Source of the DNA: Bos javanicus
Lineage: Eukaryota; Chordata; Mammalia; Artiodactyla; Bovidae
Direction: 5' to 3'
NCBI RefSeq assembly: GCF_032452875.1
Contig: NW_026893691.1
Coordinates: 186,001 to 250,000, forward strand
Length of the DNA: 64,000 nt
Notes under the pieces: model-generated
Database searches by the model: none
Told to the model about the DNA's origin: nothing
Seen by the model: only the letters and a program-made list of their open reading frames with translations
Position numbers and translations under genes: made by a program
Part shown: one piece after another, positions 1 through 11,503 of the stretch
How positions within the stretch are numbered: the stretch's first letter is position 1
Layout: each line of letters opens with the position of its first letter

Positions 1-687
1 GGCACTTTGTGGGTCGCATCAAGGGTGCCAAGTACCGTTTCGACCTCCAATTCCTAACGTGGGACTTCTCCTGAGACGCTGTAGCGGGAAGGGCTTCATC
101 TTGCGATGACGGGGGAACCACGTGGATTTTCTCGAGTTGCAGCGGGATTCTCGAGTTACGACGGGGAATTCAGGATGCCTCTTGTGTTGGCCCAGGGAAG
201 TCCAATCTTCCATTCGAGTTGCGAAGGAAAGCTGGGGATTGCTCTCGAGTGACTGCAGGGCCAATAGACCTCATCTAGGCTTGTGTCCAGAAGCCAATGT
301 TCCTCTCCAGGGGCGACAGGGATCTCGGGGTTGCATTCCAGACGCACCCGGGGAGACAGGCATCCATCTCGAGTGGAAGCAAAGAACCCCGCTCTGCTCT
401 CGAGTCGCGACGGGTATCTCTTGGAGCTCACTGAGTGGACTAAAGGGAGTCAAGCCTCCTGAGGCGTTTGGAGAGAGGTGGCGAGATTGGTCTCTAGGCC
501 ATGCAGGAGACGATGCCCTCATCTCGCGATGACGGGGGAGTCTCGGGGTTTTTCTCGAGCGGCGGCCCCAGTGTGCGGTTTCTCACCAGGTAAGACGGCG
601 AGGTCAGTGAGCCTCTCGTGGGGCGCCAGGGAAGTCGGGTCTCCATGCGAGTGGCGAGGGGGAGCGCGTCATTGCTCTCGAGTCATG
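1..687. repeat. 1.715 satellite unit, partial (right half, window edge)
   Basis: The window opens inside a unit at the ggcactttgtgggtcg segment. It has the class A marker gattttctcgagttgcag at about 125 but a class C-like right end (gcgagtggcg, then ctcgagtcatgg), so it is a mixed A/C unit. It carries ctgagtgg rather than the usual ctgggtgg, a variant shared with units at 6,100 and 10,103. Confidence 0.93.
244..404. repeat. Example of the ~31-bp subrepeats inside the 1.4-kb unit
   Basis: CTCGAG or CTCGAG-like starts occur at 244, 275, 305, 337, 368 and 399, i.e. spacings of 31, 30, 32, 31 and 31 bp. Each block reads roughly ctcgag, then a purine-rich stretch with gggg, then a pyrimidine-rich end (gttcct or tccat). 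The same periodicity recurs more loosely in the rest of the unit. This matches the known origin of the 1.715 unit by amplification and divergence of a 31-bp prototype. Confidence 0.85.
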
Positions 688-2090
688 GTAGGGGAATCTG
701 GCCTCGAGACGTGTTGAAGAAGGTCTCTCGAGGTCTTTCTCGGGTTGAGGCAGGAAACCCTGGGTTCCCTCGACTTGTGCAGGTGACCTCAGGGGGCTTC
801 TCATGGTGGCTCTGAGAAGTCAGGGAAACTGGAGGTGGGAGGGGCCTCTCGGCACTCCACTGGGTTTGGTGCATTGGAAGAGGGCCTCATCTCCAGTTGA
901 GGCAGGAACCTCAGGGTTCCTCTGACTTCAGACTCCGATCGCAAGGTCCCTGCAGACTTGGGACAGGAGAGTCAGGCCTCGTCTTGGGTTGAGGCATGGA
1001 ACTCCGCTTGCCTCTCGAGGTGTTCCCGGGGAGACAGGCCACTTGTCGAGCGGTATTTGGAACCTGGGGTCTTTTCCCGACGATGCACGGGCGAGTCACT
1101 GCCCCTTCGTGTTGACTTCATTCACAGGGTGGAGTTCGAAGAGGTGTCCGGGCATCGGGTTCTTATCAAGAGGGGACCGGGAAATCGGGGTCCTTCGGAA
1201 TGTGGAACCACCCACGAGGCCACGTCTGGAATGTCGTCGTGAGACCGGCCTCATCCTGAGGTGCGACCGGAAGGCCGGGAACCCCTTCCAGACAAAGCAG
1301 GGGAGTCGACCCTCCTGTCCAGATCAGGAGGGTAGAAGGGGCTCAGAGGAAGTGGTGCGGGAAAACCTCGGTGTTCCTCTCGAGGGAGACCGGGATGTCG
1401 GGGCACTTTGTGGGTCGCATCAAGGGTGCCAAGTACCGTTTCGACCTCCAATACCTAACGTGGGACTTCTCCTGAGACACTGTAGCGGGAAAGGGCTTCA
1501 TCTTGCGATGACGGGGGAGCCACGTGGATTTTCTCGAGTTGCAGCGGGATTCTCGAGTTACGACGGGGAATTCAGGATGCCTCTTGTGTTGGCCCAGGGA
1601 AGTCCAATCTTCCATTCGAGTTGCGAAGGAAAGCTGGGGATTGCTCTCGAGTGACTGCAGGGCCAATAGAACTCATCTAGGCTTGTGTCCAGAAGCCAAT
1701 GTTCCTCTCCAGGGGCGACAGGGATCTCGGGGTTGCATTCCAGACGCACCCGGGGAGACAGGCATCCATCTCGAGTGGAAGCAAAGAACCCCGCTCTGCT
1801 CTTGAGTCGCGACGGGTATCTCTTGGAGCTCACTGGGTGGACTAAAGGGAGTCAAGCCTCCTGAGGCGTTTGGAGAGAGGTCGCGAGACTGGTCTCTAGG
1901 CCATGCAGGAGACGAAGGCCCTCATCTCGCGATGACGGGGGAGGCTCGGGGTTGTTCTCGAGCGGCGGCCCCAGTGTGCGGTTTCTCACGAGGTACGACG
2001 GCGAGGTCAGTGAGCCTCTCGTGGGGCGGCAAGGAAGTCGGGTCTCCATGCGAATGGCGAGGGGGAGCGCGTCTTTGCTCTCAAGTCATG
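688..2090. repeat. 1.715 satellite unit, class A
   Basis: 1,403 bp. Class A markers: gtggtgcggg near 1,353, gattttctcgagttgcag near 1,526, and the right end gcgaatggcg with ctcaagtcatgg before 2,091. No LTR at either junction. It is followed by a class B unit. Confidence 0.95.
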
Positions 2091-3492
2091 GTAGGGGAAT
2101 CTGGCCTCGAGACGTGTTGAAGAAGGTCTCTCGAGGTCTTTCTCGGGTTGAGGCAGGACACCCTGGGGTCCCTCGACTTGTGCAGGTGACCTCAGGGGGC
2201 TTCTCATGGTGGCTCTGAGAAGTCAGGGAAACTGGAGGTGGGAGGGGCCTCTCGGCACTCCACTGGGTTTGGTGCATTGGAAGAGGGCCTCATCTCCAGT
2301 TGAGGCAGGAACCTCAGGGTTCCTCTGACTTCAGACTCCGACCGCAAGGTCCCTGCAGACTTGGGACAGGAGAGTCAGGCCTCGTCTTGGGTTGAGGCAT
2401 GGAACTCCGCTTGCCTCTCGAGGTGTTCCCGGGGAGACAGGCCACTTGTCGAGCGGTATTTGGAACCTGGGGTCTTTTCCCGACGATGCACGGGCGAGTC
2501 ACTGCCCCTTCGTGTTGACTTCATTCACAGGGTGGAGTTCGAAGAGGTGTCCGGGCATCGGGTTCTTATCAAGAGGGGACCGGGAAATCGGGGTCCTTCG
2601 GAATGTGGAACCACCCACGAGGCCACGTCTGGAATGTCGTCGTGAGACCGGCCTCATCCTGAGGTGCGACCGGAAGGCCGGGAACCCCTTCCAGACAAAG
2701 CAGGGGAGTCGACCCTCCTGTCCAGATCAGGAGGGTAGAAGAGGCTCAGAGGAAGTGTTGCCGGAAAACCTCGGTGTTCCTCTCGAGGGAGACCGGGATG
2801 TCGGGGCACTTTGTGGGTCGCATCAAGGGTGCCAAGTACCGTTTCGACCTCCAATTCCTAACGTGGGACTTCTCCTGAGACGCTGTAGCGGGACAGGGCT
2901 TCATCTTGCGATGACGGGGGAACCACGTGGTTTTTCTCGAGTGTAGCGGGATTCTCGAGTTACGACGGGGAATTCAGGATGCCTCTTGTGTTGGCCCAGG
3001 GAAGTCCAATCTTCCATTCGAGTTGCGAAGGAAAGCTGGGGATTTCTCTCTAGTGACTGCAGGGCCAATAGACCTCATCTAGGCTTGTGTCCAGAAGCCA
3101 ATGTTCCTCTTCAGGGGCGACAGGGATCTCGGGGTTGCATTCCAGACACACCCGGGGAGACAGGCATCCATCTCGAGTGGAAGCAAAGAACCCTGCTCTG
3201 CTCTCGAGTCGCGACGGGTATCTCTTGGAGCTCACTGGGTGGACTAAAGGGAATCAAGCCTCCTGAGGCGTTTGCAGAGAGGTCGTGAGATTGATCTCTA
3301 GGCCATGCAGGAGACGAAGGCCCTCATCTCGCGATGACGGGGGAGTCTCGGGGTGGTTCTCGAGCGGCGGCCCCAGTGTGCGGTTTCTCACGAGGTACGA
3401 CGGCGAGGTCAGTGAGCCTCTCGTGGGGCGCCAGGGAAGTCGGGTCTCCATGCGAGTGGCGAGGGGGAGCGCGTCATTTCTCTCGAGCCATG
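2091..3492. repeat. 1.715 satellite unit, class B, left host of LTR 1
   Basis: 1,402 bp. Class B markers: gtgttgccgg near 2,755 and gtttttctcgagtgtagc near 2,931. The right end ctcgagccatg runs into the left target hexamer of LTR 1. Unlike most other B units it keeps gcgagggggagcg instead of gcgagggcgagcg, so that change probably came later in the B lineage. Confidence 0.95.
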
Positions 3493-3499
3493 GTAGGGT

Positions 3500-3518
3500 G
3501 CCGGGGACCAGCCCCGGC
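3500..3518. other. Perfect 7-bp hairpin at the U5 terminus of LTR 1
   Basis: gccgggg (3,500-3,506) pairs with ccccggc (3,512-3,518) across a 5-nt loop (accag). It occupies the outer end of U5. Copies 9 and 10 have lost one g of the stem. Confidence 0.55.
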
Positions 3519-3725
3519 TGATCCAGGGTATTCGAAGGAGAGACGGCGTAGGCGAAGATCAGGAAACCACTGCTTAATTAAATGTTAATTAAGGATATAA
3601 AGAGTAATAGAATGAGGATAGCTCAGTGAGGAAATTCAGTGGCGAAAAGAGGCTGAATAATTCAGCCAGAAGGTAAGAGAAAGAACGACATGGTGAGACC
3701 AAGTTTCGGTGAACAAGGCCCGCAC

Positions 3726-3731
3726 TTTATT
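3726..3731 (-). terminator. AATAAA polyadenylation signal of LTR 1
   Basis: The minus strand reads AATAAA, 11 bp downstream of the TATA box. This tight TATA-AATAAA spacing puts the poly(A) signal at the end of U3, with a very short R. That arrangement is known in betaretroviruses and supports the class II assignment. Confidence 0.75.
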
Positions 3732-3742
3732 TTTCAAAGTAG

Positions 3743-3750
3743 TTTTTATA
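3743..3750 (-). promoter_or_regulatory. TATA box of LTR 1
   Basis: The minus strand reads TATAAAAA. It is preceded in sense by taaggta and followed by ctactttg. Initiation would be expected 25-30 bp further on, near 3,715-3,720, with transcripts running leftward into the class B satellite unit. The same box is present in all copies except the collapsed copy 8. Confidence 0.75.
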
Positions 3751-3848
3751 CCTTAAGTTATGCATAGAGGATAATGGGGGAAGGGGTAGAGTCTTGCAGC
3801 AAACCAGGCTTTCTTCCTGCAAACTTATCATATGCAAAAGCTTAGGTG

Positions 3849-3856
3849 ATTTGCAT
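3849..3856 (+). promoter_or_regulatory. Octamer motif (ATTTGCAT) in the U3 region of LTR 1
   Basis: The plus strand reads ATTTGCAT, the reverse complement of the ATGCAAAT octamer bound by POU (Oct) factors. A second octamer-like half, atgcaaaa, lies about 15 bp to its left. The match is direct; binding is inference. It lies about 100 bp upstream of the TATA box in the LTR sense direction. Copy 2 has a T-to-C change here. Confidence 0.5.
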
Positions 3857-4695
3857 CATCTTCTGGCCCGGAGGCCTGTTAACATTTTAAGACCTTTTCT
3901 TCAGAAAACTTATTTTTCTCTAAAGGTGGTTGGTCAGGAGCCACCCTCCAAAAAAGCATTAGATAAAGTTGCATTCCTACAGAGCAAAGGTGTGGTGGGC
4001 TATAACAAGAAAAAGAATTAACTCAAGGGTCCCAGGTTACAAACATTAAAGCTACTACTTACACCAATTATATTAATCAATACACTGCCAGGGACACAGC
4101 AGGTAAGGGATATGGAAACTTAGCAGCAAACAATGGCCCAACAAGTGAAAAACCATTCACCAATACAATTTCTAATCAATCTTGTAACTACTCAAAAGAA
4201 TTTGTGTTTAGACAGTTTAGAACATCTCCTGCCTCTCACAGTTGGGAGGCTCTGAACAATCACATGTGGCCGGAAAAACCTATTCAGGCAGGCTAGAGGA
4301 TTTCCAAAGGAGTTTGTAGGTTAAACACTGTCACACCCAGGAATTATTAACTGGGACTGTAAGCTAACTCTTTTTCAGAGAGAGGTAGTGGGGCAGAGCC
4401 CCCGTAAAGTCAGAGGTTTAGGTGCAAGCACAAGCAGAAAGTAGGCAGACTCTGGTTTTGGGGGTATATGCTCGAGAATTTCCAGGGGGACTCCTGAAGC
4501 TCGATCCCGCCTTTGCGTATGCCGAGCCTCCTTCCTCATGACCTTTGTCATGGGCGGAGTTCCTCACTGGCTCCCAGCAGTGATAGAATTCCAGTGGAGC
4601 TATTCCAGATCCTGAAAGATGATGCTGTGGAAAGTGCTGCACTCAATATGCAATATGCAATATGCACTCAATATGCAATATGCCGGCTCACGGCA

Positions 4696-6099
4696 GTAGG
4701 GGAATCTGGCCTCGAGACGTGTTGAAGAAGGTCTCTCGAGGTCTTTCTCGGGTTGAGGCAGGACACCCTGGGGTCCCTCGACTTGTGCAGGTGACCTCAG
4801 GGGGCTTCTCATGGTGGCTCTGAGAAGTCAGGGAAACTGGAGGTGGGAGGGGCCTCTCGGCACTCCACTGGGTTTGGTGCATTGGAAGAGGGCCTCATCT
4901 CCAGTTGAGGCAGGAACCTCAGGGTTCCTCTGACTTCAGACTCCGACCGCAAGGTCCCTGCAGACTTGGGACAGGAGAGTCAGGCCTCGTCTTGGGTTGA
5001 GGCATGGAACTCCGCTTGCCTCTCGAGGTGTTCCCGGGGAGACAGGCCACTTGTCGAGCGGTATTTGGAACCTGGGGGTCTTTTCCCGACGATGCACGGG
5101 CGAGTCACTGCCCCTTCGTGTTGACTTCATTCACAGGGTGGAGTTCGAAGAGGTGTCCGGGCATCGGGTTCTTATCAAGAGGGGACCGGGAAATCGGGGT
5201 CCTTCGGAATGTGGAACCACCCACGAGGCCACGTCTGGAATGTCGTCGTGAGACCGGCCTCATCCTGAGGTGCGACCGGAAGGCCGGGAACCCCTTCCAG
5301 ACAAAGCAGGGGAGTCGACCCTCCTGTCCAGATCAGGAGGGTAGAAGGGGCTCAGAGGAAGTGGTGCGGGAAAACCTCGGTGTTCCTCTCGAGGGAGACC
5401 GGGATGTCGGGGCACTTTGTGGGTCGCATCAAGGGTGCCAAGTACCGTTTCGACCTCCAATTCCTAACGTGGGACTTCTCCTGAGACGCTGTAGCGGGAA
5501 AGGGCTTCATCTTGCGATGACGGGGGAGCCACGTGGATTTTCTCGAGTTGCAGCGGGATTCTCGAGTTACGACGGGGAATTCAGGATGCCTCTTGTGTTG
5601 GCCCAGGGAAGTCCAATCTTCCATTCGAGTTGCGAAGGAAAGCTGGGGATTGCTCTCGAGTGACTGCAGGGCCAATAGACCTCATCTAGGCTTGTGTCCA
5701 GAAGCCAATGTTCCTCTCCAGGGGCGACAGGGATCTCGGGGTTGCATTCCAGACGCACCCGGGGAGACAGGCATCCATCTCGAGTGGAAGCAAAGAACCC
5801 CGCTCTGCTCTCGAGTCGCGACGGGTATCTCTTGGAGCTCACTGGGTGGACTAAAGGGAGTCAAGCCTCCTGAGGCGTTTGGAGAGAGGTCGAGAGACTG
5901 GTCTCTAGGCCATGCAGGAGACGAAGGCCCTCATCTCGCGATGACGGGGGAGGCTCGGGGTTGTTCTCGAGCGGCGGCCCCAGTGTGCGGTTTCTCACGA
6001 GGTACGACGGCGAGGTCAGTGAGCCTCTCGTGGGGCGGCAAGGAAGTCGGGTCTCCATGCGAGTGGCGAGGGGGAGCGCGTCATTGCTCTCGAGCCATG
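4696..6099. repeat. 1.715 satellite unit, class A with C-type right end
   Basis: 1,404 bp. It begins with the right target duplication of LTR 1. Left and central markers are class A (gtggtgcggg, gattttctcgagttgcag). The right end has gcgagtggcg and ctcgagccatgg instead of gcgaatggcg and ctcaagtc, so a junction between A-type and C-type sequence lies near 5,950-6,060. Confidence 0.95.
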
Positions 6100-7498
6100 G
6101 TAGGGGAATCTGGCCTCGAGACGTGTTGAAGAAGGTCTCTCGAGGTCTTTCTCGGGTTGAGGCAGGACACCCTGGGGTCCCTCGACTTGTGCAGGTGACC
6201 TCAGGGGGCTTCTCATGGTGGCTCTGAGAAGTCAGGGAAACTGGAGGTGGGAGGGGCCTCTCGGCACTCCACTGGGTTTGGTGCATTGGAAGAGGGCCTC
6301 ATCTCCAGTTGAGGCAGGAACCTCAGGGTTCCTCTGATTTCAGACTCCGACCGCAAGGTCCCTGCAGACTTGGGACAGGAGAGTCAGGCCTCGTCTTGGG
6401 TTGAGGCATGGAACTCCGCTTGCCTCTCGAGGTGTTCCCGGGGAGACAGGCCACTTGTCGAGCTGTATTTGGAACCTGGGGTCTTTTCCCGACGATGCAC
6501 GGGCGAGTCACTGCCCCTTCGTGTTGACTTCATTCACAGGGTGGAGTTCGAAGAGGTGTCCGGGCATCGGGTTCTTATCAAGAGGGGACCGGGAAATCGG
6601 GGTCCTTCGGAATGTGGAACCACCCACGAGGCCACGTCTGGAATGTCGTCGTGAGACCGGCCTCATCCTGAGGTGCGACCGGAAGGCCGGACCCCCTTCC
6701 AGACAAAGCAGGGGAGTCGACCCTCCTGTCCAGATCAGGAGGGTAGAAGGGCTCAGAGGAAGTGGTGCGGGAAAACCTCGGTGTTCCTCTCGAGGGAGAC
6801 CGGGATGTCGGGGCACTTTGTGGGTCGCATCAAGGGTGCCAAGTACCGTTTCGACCTCCAATTCCTAACGTGGGACTTCTCCTGAGACGCTGTAGCGGGA
6901 AAGGGCTTCATCTTGCGATGACGGGGGAGCCACGGGGTTTTTCTCGAGTTGCGGCGGGATTCTCGAGTTACGACGGGGAATACAGGATGCCTCTTGTGTT
7001 GGCCCAGGGAAGTCCAATGTTCCATTCGAGTTGCGAAGGAAAGCTTGGGATTGCGCTCGAGTGACTGCAGGGCAAAGAGACCTCATCTAGACTTGTGTCC
7101 AGAAGCCAATGTTCCTCTCCAGGGGCGACAGGGATCTCGGGGTTGCATTCCAGACGCACCCGGGGAGACAGGCATTCATCTCGAGTGGAAGCAAAGAATC
7201 CCGCTCTGCTCTCGAGTCGCGACGGGTATCTCTTGGAGCTCACTGAGTGGACTAAAGGGAGTCAAGCCTCCTGAGGCGTCTGGAGAGAGGTGGCGAGATT
7301 GGTCTCTAGGCCATGCAGGAGACGATGCCCTCATCTCGCGATGACGGGGGAGTCTCGGGGTTTTTCTCGAGCGGCGGCCCCAGTGTGCGGTTTCTCACGA
7401 GGTAAGACGGCGAGGTCAGTGAGCCTCTCGTGGGGCACCAGGGAAGTCGGGTCTCCATGCGAGTGGCGAGGGGAGCGCGTCTTTGCTCTCGAGCCATG
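6100..7498. repeat. 1.715 satellite unit, class C
   Basis: 1,399 bp. It has tgatttcag near 6,337, gagctgtattt near 6,460 and gtttttctcgagttgcgg near 6,935. Private changes include cggacccc for cgggaacccc, atacaggatg for attcaggatg, and aatgttccattcg. There is no LTR at either end. Confidence 0.95.
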
Positions 7499-8897
7499 GT
7501 AGGGGAATCTGGCCTCGAGACGTGTTGAAGAAGGTCTCTCGAGGTCTTTCTCGGGTTGAGGCAGGACACCCTGGGGTCCCTCGACTTGTGCAGGTGACCT
7601 CAGGGGGCTTCTCATGGTGGCTCTGAGAAGTCAGGGAAACTGGAGGTGGGAGGGGCCTCTCGGCACTCCACTGGGTTTGGTGCATTGGAAGAGGGCCTCA
7701 TCTCCAGTTGAGGCAGGAACCTCAGGGTTCCTCTGATTTCAGACTCCGATCGCAGGTCCCTGCAGACTTGGGACAGGAGAGTCAGGCCTCGTCTTGGGTT
7801 GAGGCATGGAACTCCGCTTGCCTCTCGAGGTGTTCCCGGGGAGACAGGCCACTTGTCGAGCTGTATTTGGAACCTGGGGTCTTTTCCGACGATGCACGGG
7901 CGAGTCACTGCCCCTTCGTGTTGACTTCATTCACAGGGTGGAGTTCGGAGAGGTGTCCGGGCATCGGGTTCTTATCAAGAGGGGACCGGGAAATCGGGGT
8001 CCTTCGGAATGTGGAACCACCCACGAGGCCACGTCTGGAATGTCGTCGTGAGACCGGCCTCATCCTGAGGTGCGACCGGAAGGCCGGGAACCCCTTCCAG
8101 ACAAAGCAGGGGAGTCGACCCTCCTGTCCAGATCAGGAGGGTAGAAGAGGCTCAGAGGAAGTGTTGCCGGAAAACCTCGGTGTTCCTCTCGAGGGAGACC
8201 GGGATGTCGGGGCACTTTGTGGGTCGCATCAAGGGTGCCAAGTACCGTTTCGACCTCCAATTCCTAACGTGGGACTTCTCCTGAGACGCTGTAGCGGGAA
8301 GGGCTTCATCTTGCGATGACGGGGGAACCACGTGGTTTTTCTCGAGTGTAGCGGGATTCTCGAGTTACGACGGGGAATTCAGGATGCCTCTTGTGTTGGC
8401 CCAGGCAAGTCCAATCTTCCATTCGAGTTGCGAAGGAAAGCTGGGGATTGCTCTCGAGTGACTGCAGGGCCAATAGACCTCATCTAGGCTTGTGTCCAGA
8501 AGCCAATGTTCCTCTCCAGGGGCGACAGGGATCTCGGGGTTGCATTCCAGACGCACCCGGGGAGACAGGCATCCATCTCGAGTGGAAGCAAAGAACCCCG
8601 CTCTGCTCTCGAGTCGCGACGGGTATCTCTTGGAGCTCACTGGGTGGACTAAAGGGAGTCAAGCCTCCTGAGGCGTTTGGAGAGAGGTCGCGAGATTGGT
8701 CTCTAGGCCATGCAGGAGACGAAGGCCCTCATCTCGCGATGACGGGGGAGTCTCGGGGTTGTTCTCGAGCGGCGGCCCCAGTGTGCGGTTTCTCACGAGG
8801 TACGACGGCGAGGTCAGTGAGCCTCTCGTGGGGCGCCAGGGAAGTCGGGTCTCCATGCGAGTGGCGAGGGCGAGCGCGTCATTGCTCTCGAGCCATG
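7499..8897. repeat. 1.715 satellite unit, class B, left host of LTR 2
   Basis: 1,399 bp. Class B centre (gtgttgccgg, gagtgtagcggg) and class B right end (gcgagggcgagcg, ctcgagccatgg). Its left part has tgatttcag and gagctgtattt as in the preceding class C unit. Confidence 0.95.
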
Positions 8898-8903
8898 GTA
8901 GGG

Positions 8904-10102
8904 TGCCGGGGACCAGCCCCGGCTGATCCAGGGTCTTCGAAGGAGAGACGGCGTAGGCGAAGATCAGGAAACCACTGCTTAATTAAATGTTAATTAAGGA
9001 TATAAAGAGTAATAGAATGAGGATAGCTCAGTGAGGAAATTCAGTGGCGAAAAGAGGCTGAATAATTCAGCCAGAAGGTAAGAGAAAGAACGACATGGTG
9101 AGACCAAGTTTCGGTGAACAAGGCCCGCACTTTATTTTTCAAAGTAGTTTTTATACCTTAAGTTATGCATAGAGGATAATGGGGGAAGGGGTAGAGTCTT
9201 GCAGCAAACCAGGCTTTCTTCCTGCAAACTTATCATATGCAAAAGCTTAGGTGACTTGCATCATCTTCTGGCCCGGAGGCCTGTTAACATTTTAAGACCT
9301 TTTCTTCAGAAAACTTATTTTTCTCTAAAGGTGGTTGGTCAGGAGCCACCCTCCAAAAAAGCATTAGATAAAGTTGCATTCCTACAGAGCAAAGGTGTGG
9401 TGGGCTATAACAAGAAAAAGAATTAACTCAAGGGTCCCAGGTTACAAACATTAAAGCTACTACTTACACCAATTATATTAATCAATACACTGCCAGGGAC
9501 ACAGCAGGTAAGGGATATGGAAACTTAGCAGCAAACAATGGCCCAACAAGTGAAAAACCATTCACCAATACAATTTCTAATCAATCTTGTAACTACTCAA
9601 AAGAATTTGTGTTTAGACAGTTTAGAACATCTCCTGCCTCTCACAGTTGGGAGGCTCTGAACAATCACATGTGGCCGGAAAAACCTATTCAGGCAGGCTA
9701 GAGGATTTCCAAAGGAGTTTGTAGGTTAAACACTGTCACACCCAGGAATTATTAACTGGGACTGTAAGCCAACTCTTTTTCTCAGAGAGAGGGATCTGGG
9801 GCAGAGCCCCCGTAAAGTCAGAGGTTTAGGTGCAAGCACAAGCAGAAAGTAGGCAGACTCTGGTTTTGGGGGTATATCTCGAGAATTTCCAGGGGGACTC
9901 CTGAAGCTCGATCCCGCCTTTGCGTATGCCGAGCCTCCTTCCTCATGACCTTTGTCATGGGCGGAGTTCCTCACTGGCTCCCAGCAGTGATAGAATTCCA
10001 GTGGAGCTATTCCAGATCCTGAAAGATGATGCTGTGGAAAGTGCTGCACTCAATATGCAATATGCAATATGCACTCAATATGCAATATGCCGGCTCACGG
10101 CA
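8904..10102 (-). mobile_element. Solo LTR copy 2 (most divergent full-length copy)
   Basis: 1,199 bp with TGCCG...CGGCA ends and target hexamers gtaggg at 8,898-8,903 and 10,103-10,108. Private changes: tcttcgaagg for tattcgaagg near 8,934, a C in the octamer (acttgcat, 9,254-9,261), an altered segment tttttctcagagagaggg near 9,777, and loss of gc before the ctcgag near 9,878. TATA and AATAAA are intact on the minus strand. Confidence 0.93.
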
Positions 10103-11503
10103 GTAGGGGAATCTGGCCTCGAGACGTGTTGAAGAAGGTCTCTCGAGGTCTTTCTCGGGTTGAGGCAGGACACCCTGGGGTCCCTCGACTTGTGCAGGTG
10201 ACCTCAGGGGCTTCTCATGGTGGCTCTGAGAAGTCAGGGAAACTGGAGGTGGGAGGGGCCTCTCGGCACTCCACTGGGTTTGGTGCATTGGAAGAGGGCC
10301 TCATCTCCAGTTGAGGCAGGAACCTCAGGGTTCCTCTGATTTCAGACTCCGATCGCAAGGTCCCTGCAGACTTGGGACAGGAGAGTCAGGCCTCGTCTTG
10401 GGTTGAGGCATGGAACTCCGCTTGCCTCTCGAGGTGTTCCCGGGGAGACAGGCCACTTGTCGAGCGGTATTTGGAACCTGGGGGTCTTTTCCCGACGATG
10501 CACGGGCGAGTCACTGCCCCTTCGTGTTGACTTCATTCACAGGGTGGAGTTCGAAGAGGTGTCCGGGCATCGGGTTCTTATCAAGAGGGGACCGGGAAAT
10601 CGGGGTCCTTCCGAATGTGGAACCACCCACGAGGCCACGTCTGGAATGTCGTCGTGAGACCGGCCTCATCCTGAGGTGCGACCGGAAGGTCGGGAACCCC
10701 TTCCAGACAAAGCAGGGGAGTCGACCCTCCTGTCGAGATCAGGAGGGTAGAAGGGGCTCAGAGGAAGTGGTGCGGGAAAACCTCGGTGTTCCTCTCCAGG
10801 GAGACCGGGATGTCGGGGCACTTTGTGGGTCGCATCAAGGGTGCCAAGTACCGTTTCGACCTCCAATTCCTCACGTGGGACTTCTCCTGAGACGCTGTAG
10901 CGGGAAAGGGCTTCATCTTGCGATGACGGGGGAGCCACGTGGTTTTTCTCGAGTTGCCGCGGGATTCTCGAGTTACGACGGGGAATTCAGGATGCCTCTT
11001 GTGTTGGCCCAGGGAAGTCCAATCTTCCATTCGAGTTGCGAAGGAAAGCTGGGGATTGCTCTCGAGTGACTGCAGGGCCAATAGACCTCATCTAGGCTTG
11101 TGTCCAGAAGCCAATGTTCCTCTCCAGGGGCGACAGTGATCTCGGGGTTGCATTCCAGACGCACCCGGGAGACAGGCATTCATCTCTAGTGGAAGCAAAG
11201 AACCCCGCTCTGCTCTCGAGTCGCGACGGGTATCTCTTGGAGCTCACTGAGTGGACTAAAGGGAGTCAAGCCTCCTGAGGCGTCTGGAGAGAGGTGGCGA
11301 GATTGGTCTCTAGGCCATGCAGGAGACGATGCCCTCATCTCGCGATGACGGGGGAGTCTCGGGGTGGTTCTCGAGCGGTGGCCCCAGTGTGCGGTTTCTC
11401 ACGAGGTATGACGGCGAGGTCAGTGAGCCTCTCGTGGGGCGCCAGGGAATTCGGGTCTCCATGCGAGTGGCGAGGGGGAGCGCGTTATTGCTCTCGAGTC
11501 ATG
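10103..11503. repeat. 1.715 satellite unit, class C following LTR 2
   Basis: 1,401 bp. It has tgatttcag, gtggtgcggg, gtttttctcgagttgccgcggg and the right end gcgagtggcg with ctcgagtcatgg. A notable private change is aggtatgacgg for aggtacgacgg. One g is lost in gacctcaggggctt near 10,200. Confidence 0.94.

Larger units (their letters stand above)
3499..4695 (-). mobile_element. Solo LTR of a betaretrovirus-like (class II) endogenous retrovirus, copy 1
   Basis: This is 1,197 bp of AT-richer DNA inside the GC-rich satellite. It starts TGCCG and ends CGGCA (5-bp perfect inverted termini) and is flanked by gtaggg at 3,493-3,498 and 4,696-4,701. Removing the element and one hexamer restores the uninterrupted satellite. 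The sense strand is minus: a TATA box and AATAAA lie in the order U3, R, U5 when read right to left. A 6-bp duplication fits the class II (ERVK/beta) group. There is no primer-binding site, gag, pol or env next to it, so it is a solo LTR. It corresponds to the known insert of bovine satellite 1.711b. Confidence 0.94.

Noticed and set aside
3794..4021. 75-codon frame inside each LTR, and a 74-codon frame on the other strand near 4,418-4,642
   Set aside because: Their similarity among copies only reflects recent amplification of one LTR. They have no recognisable domain, and the first is antisense to the LTR.
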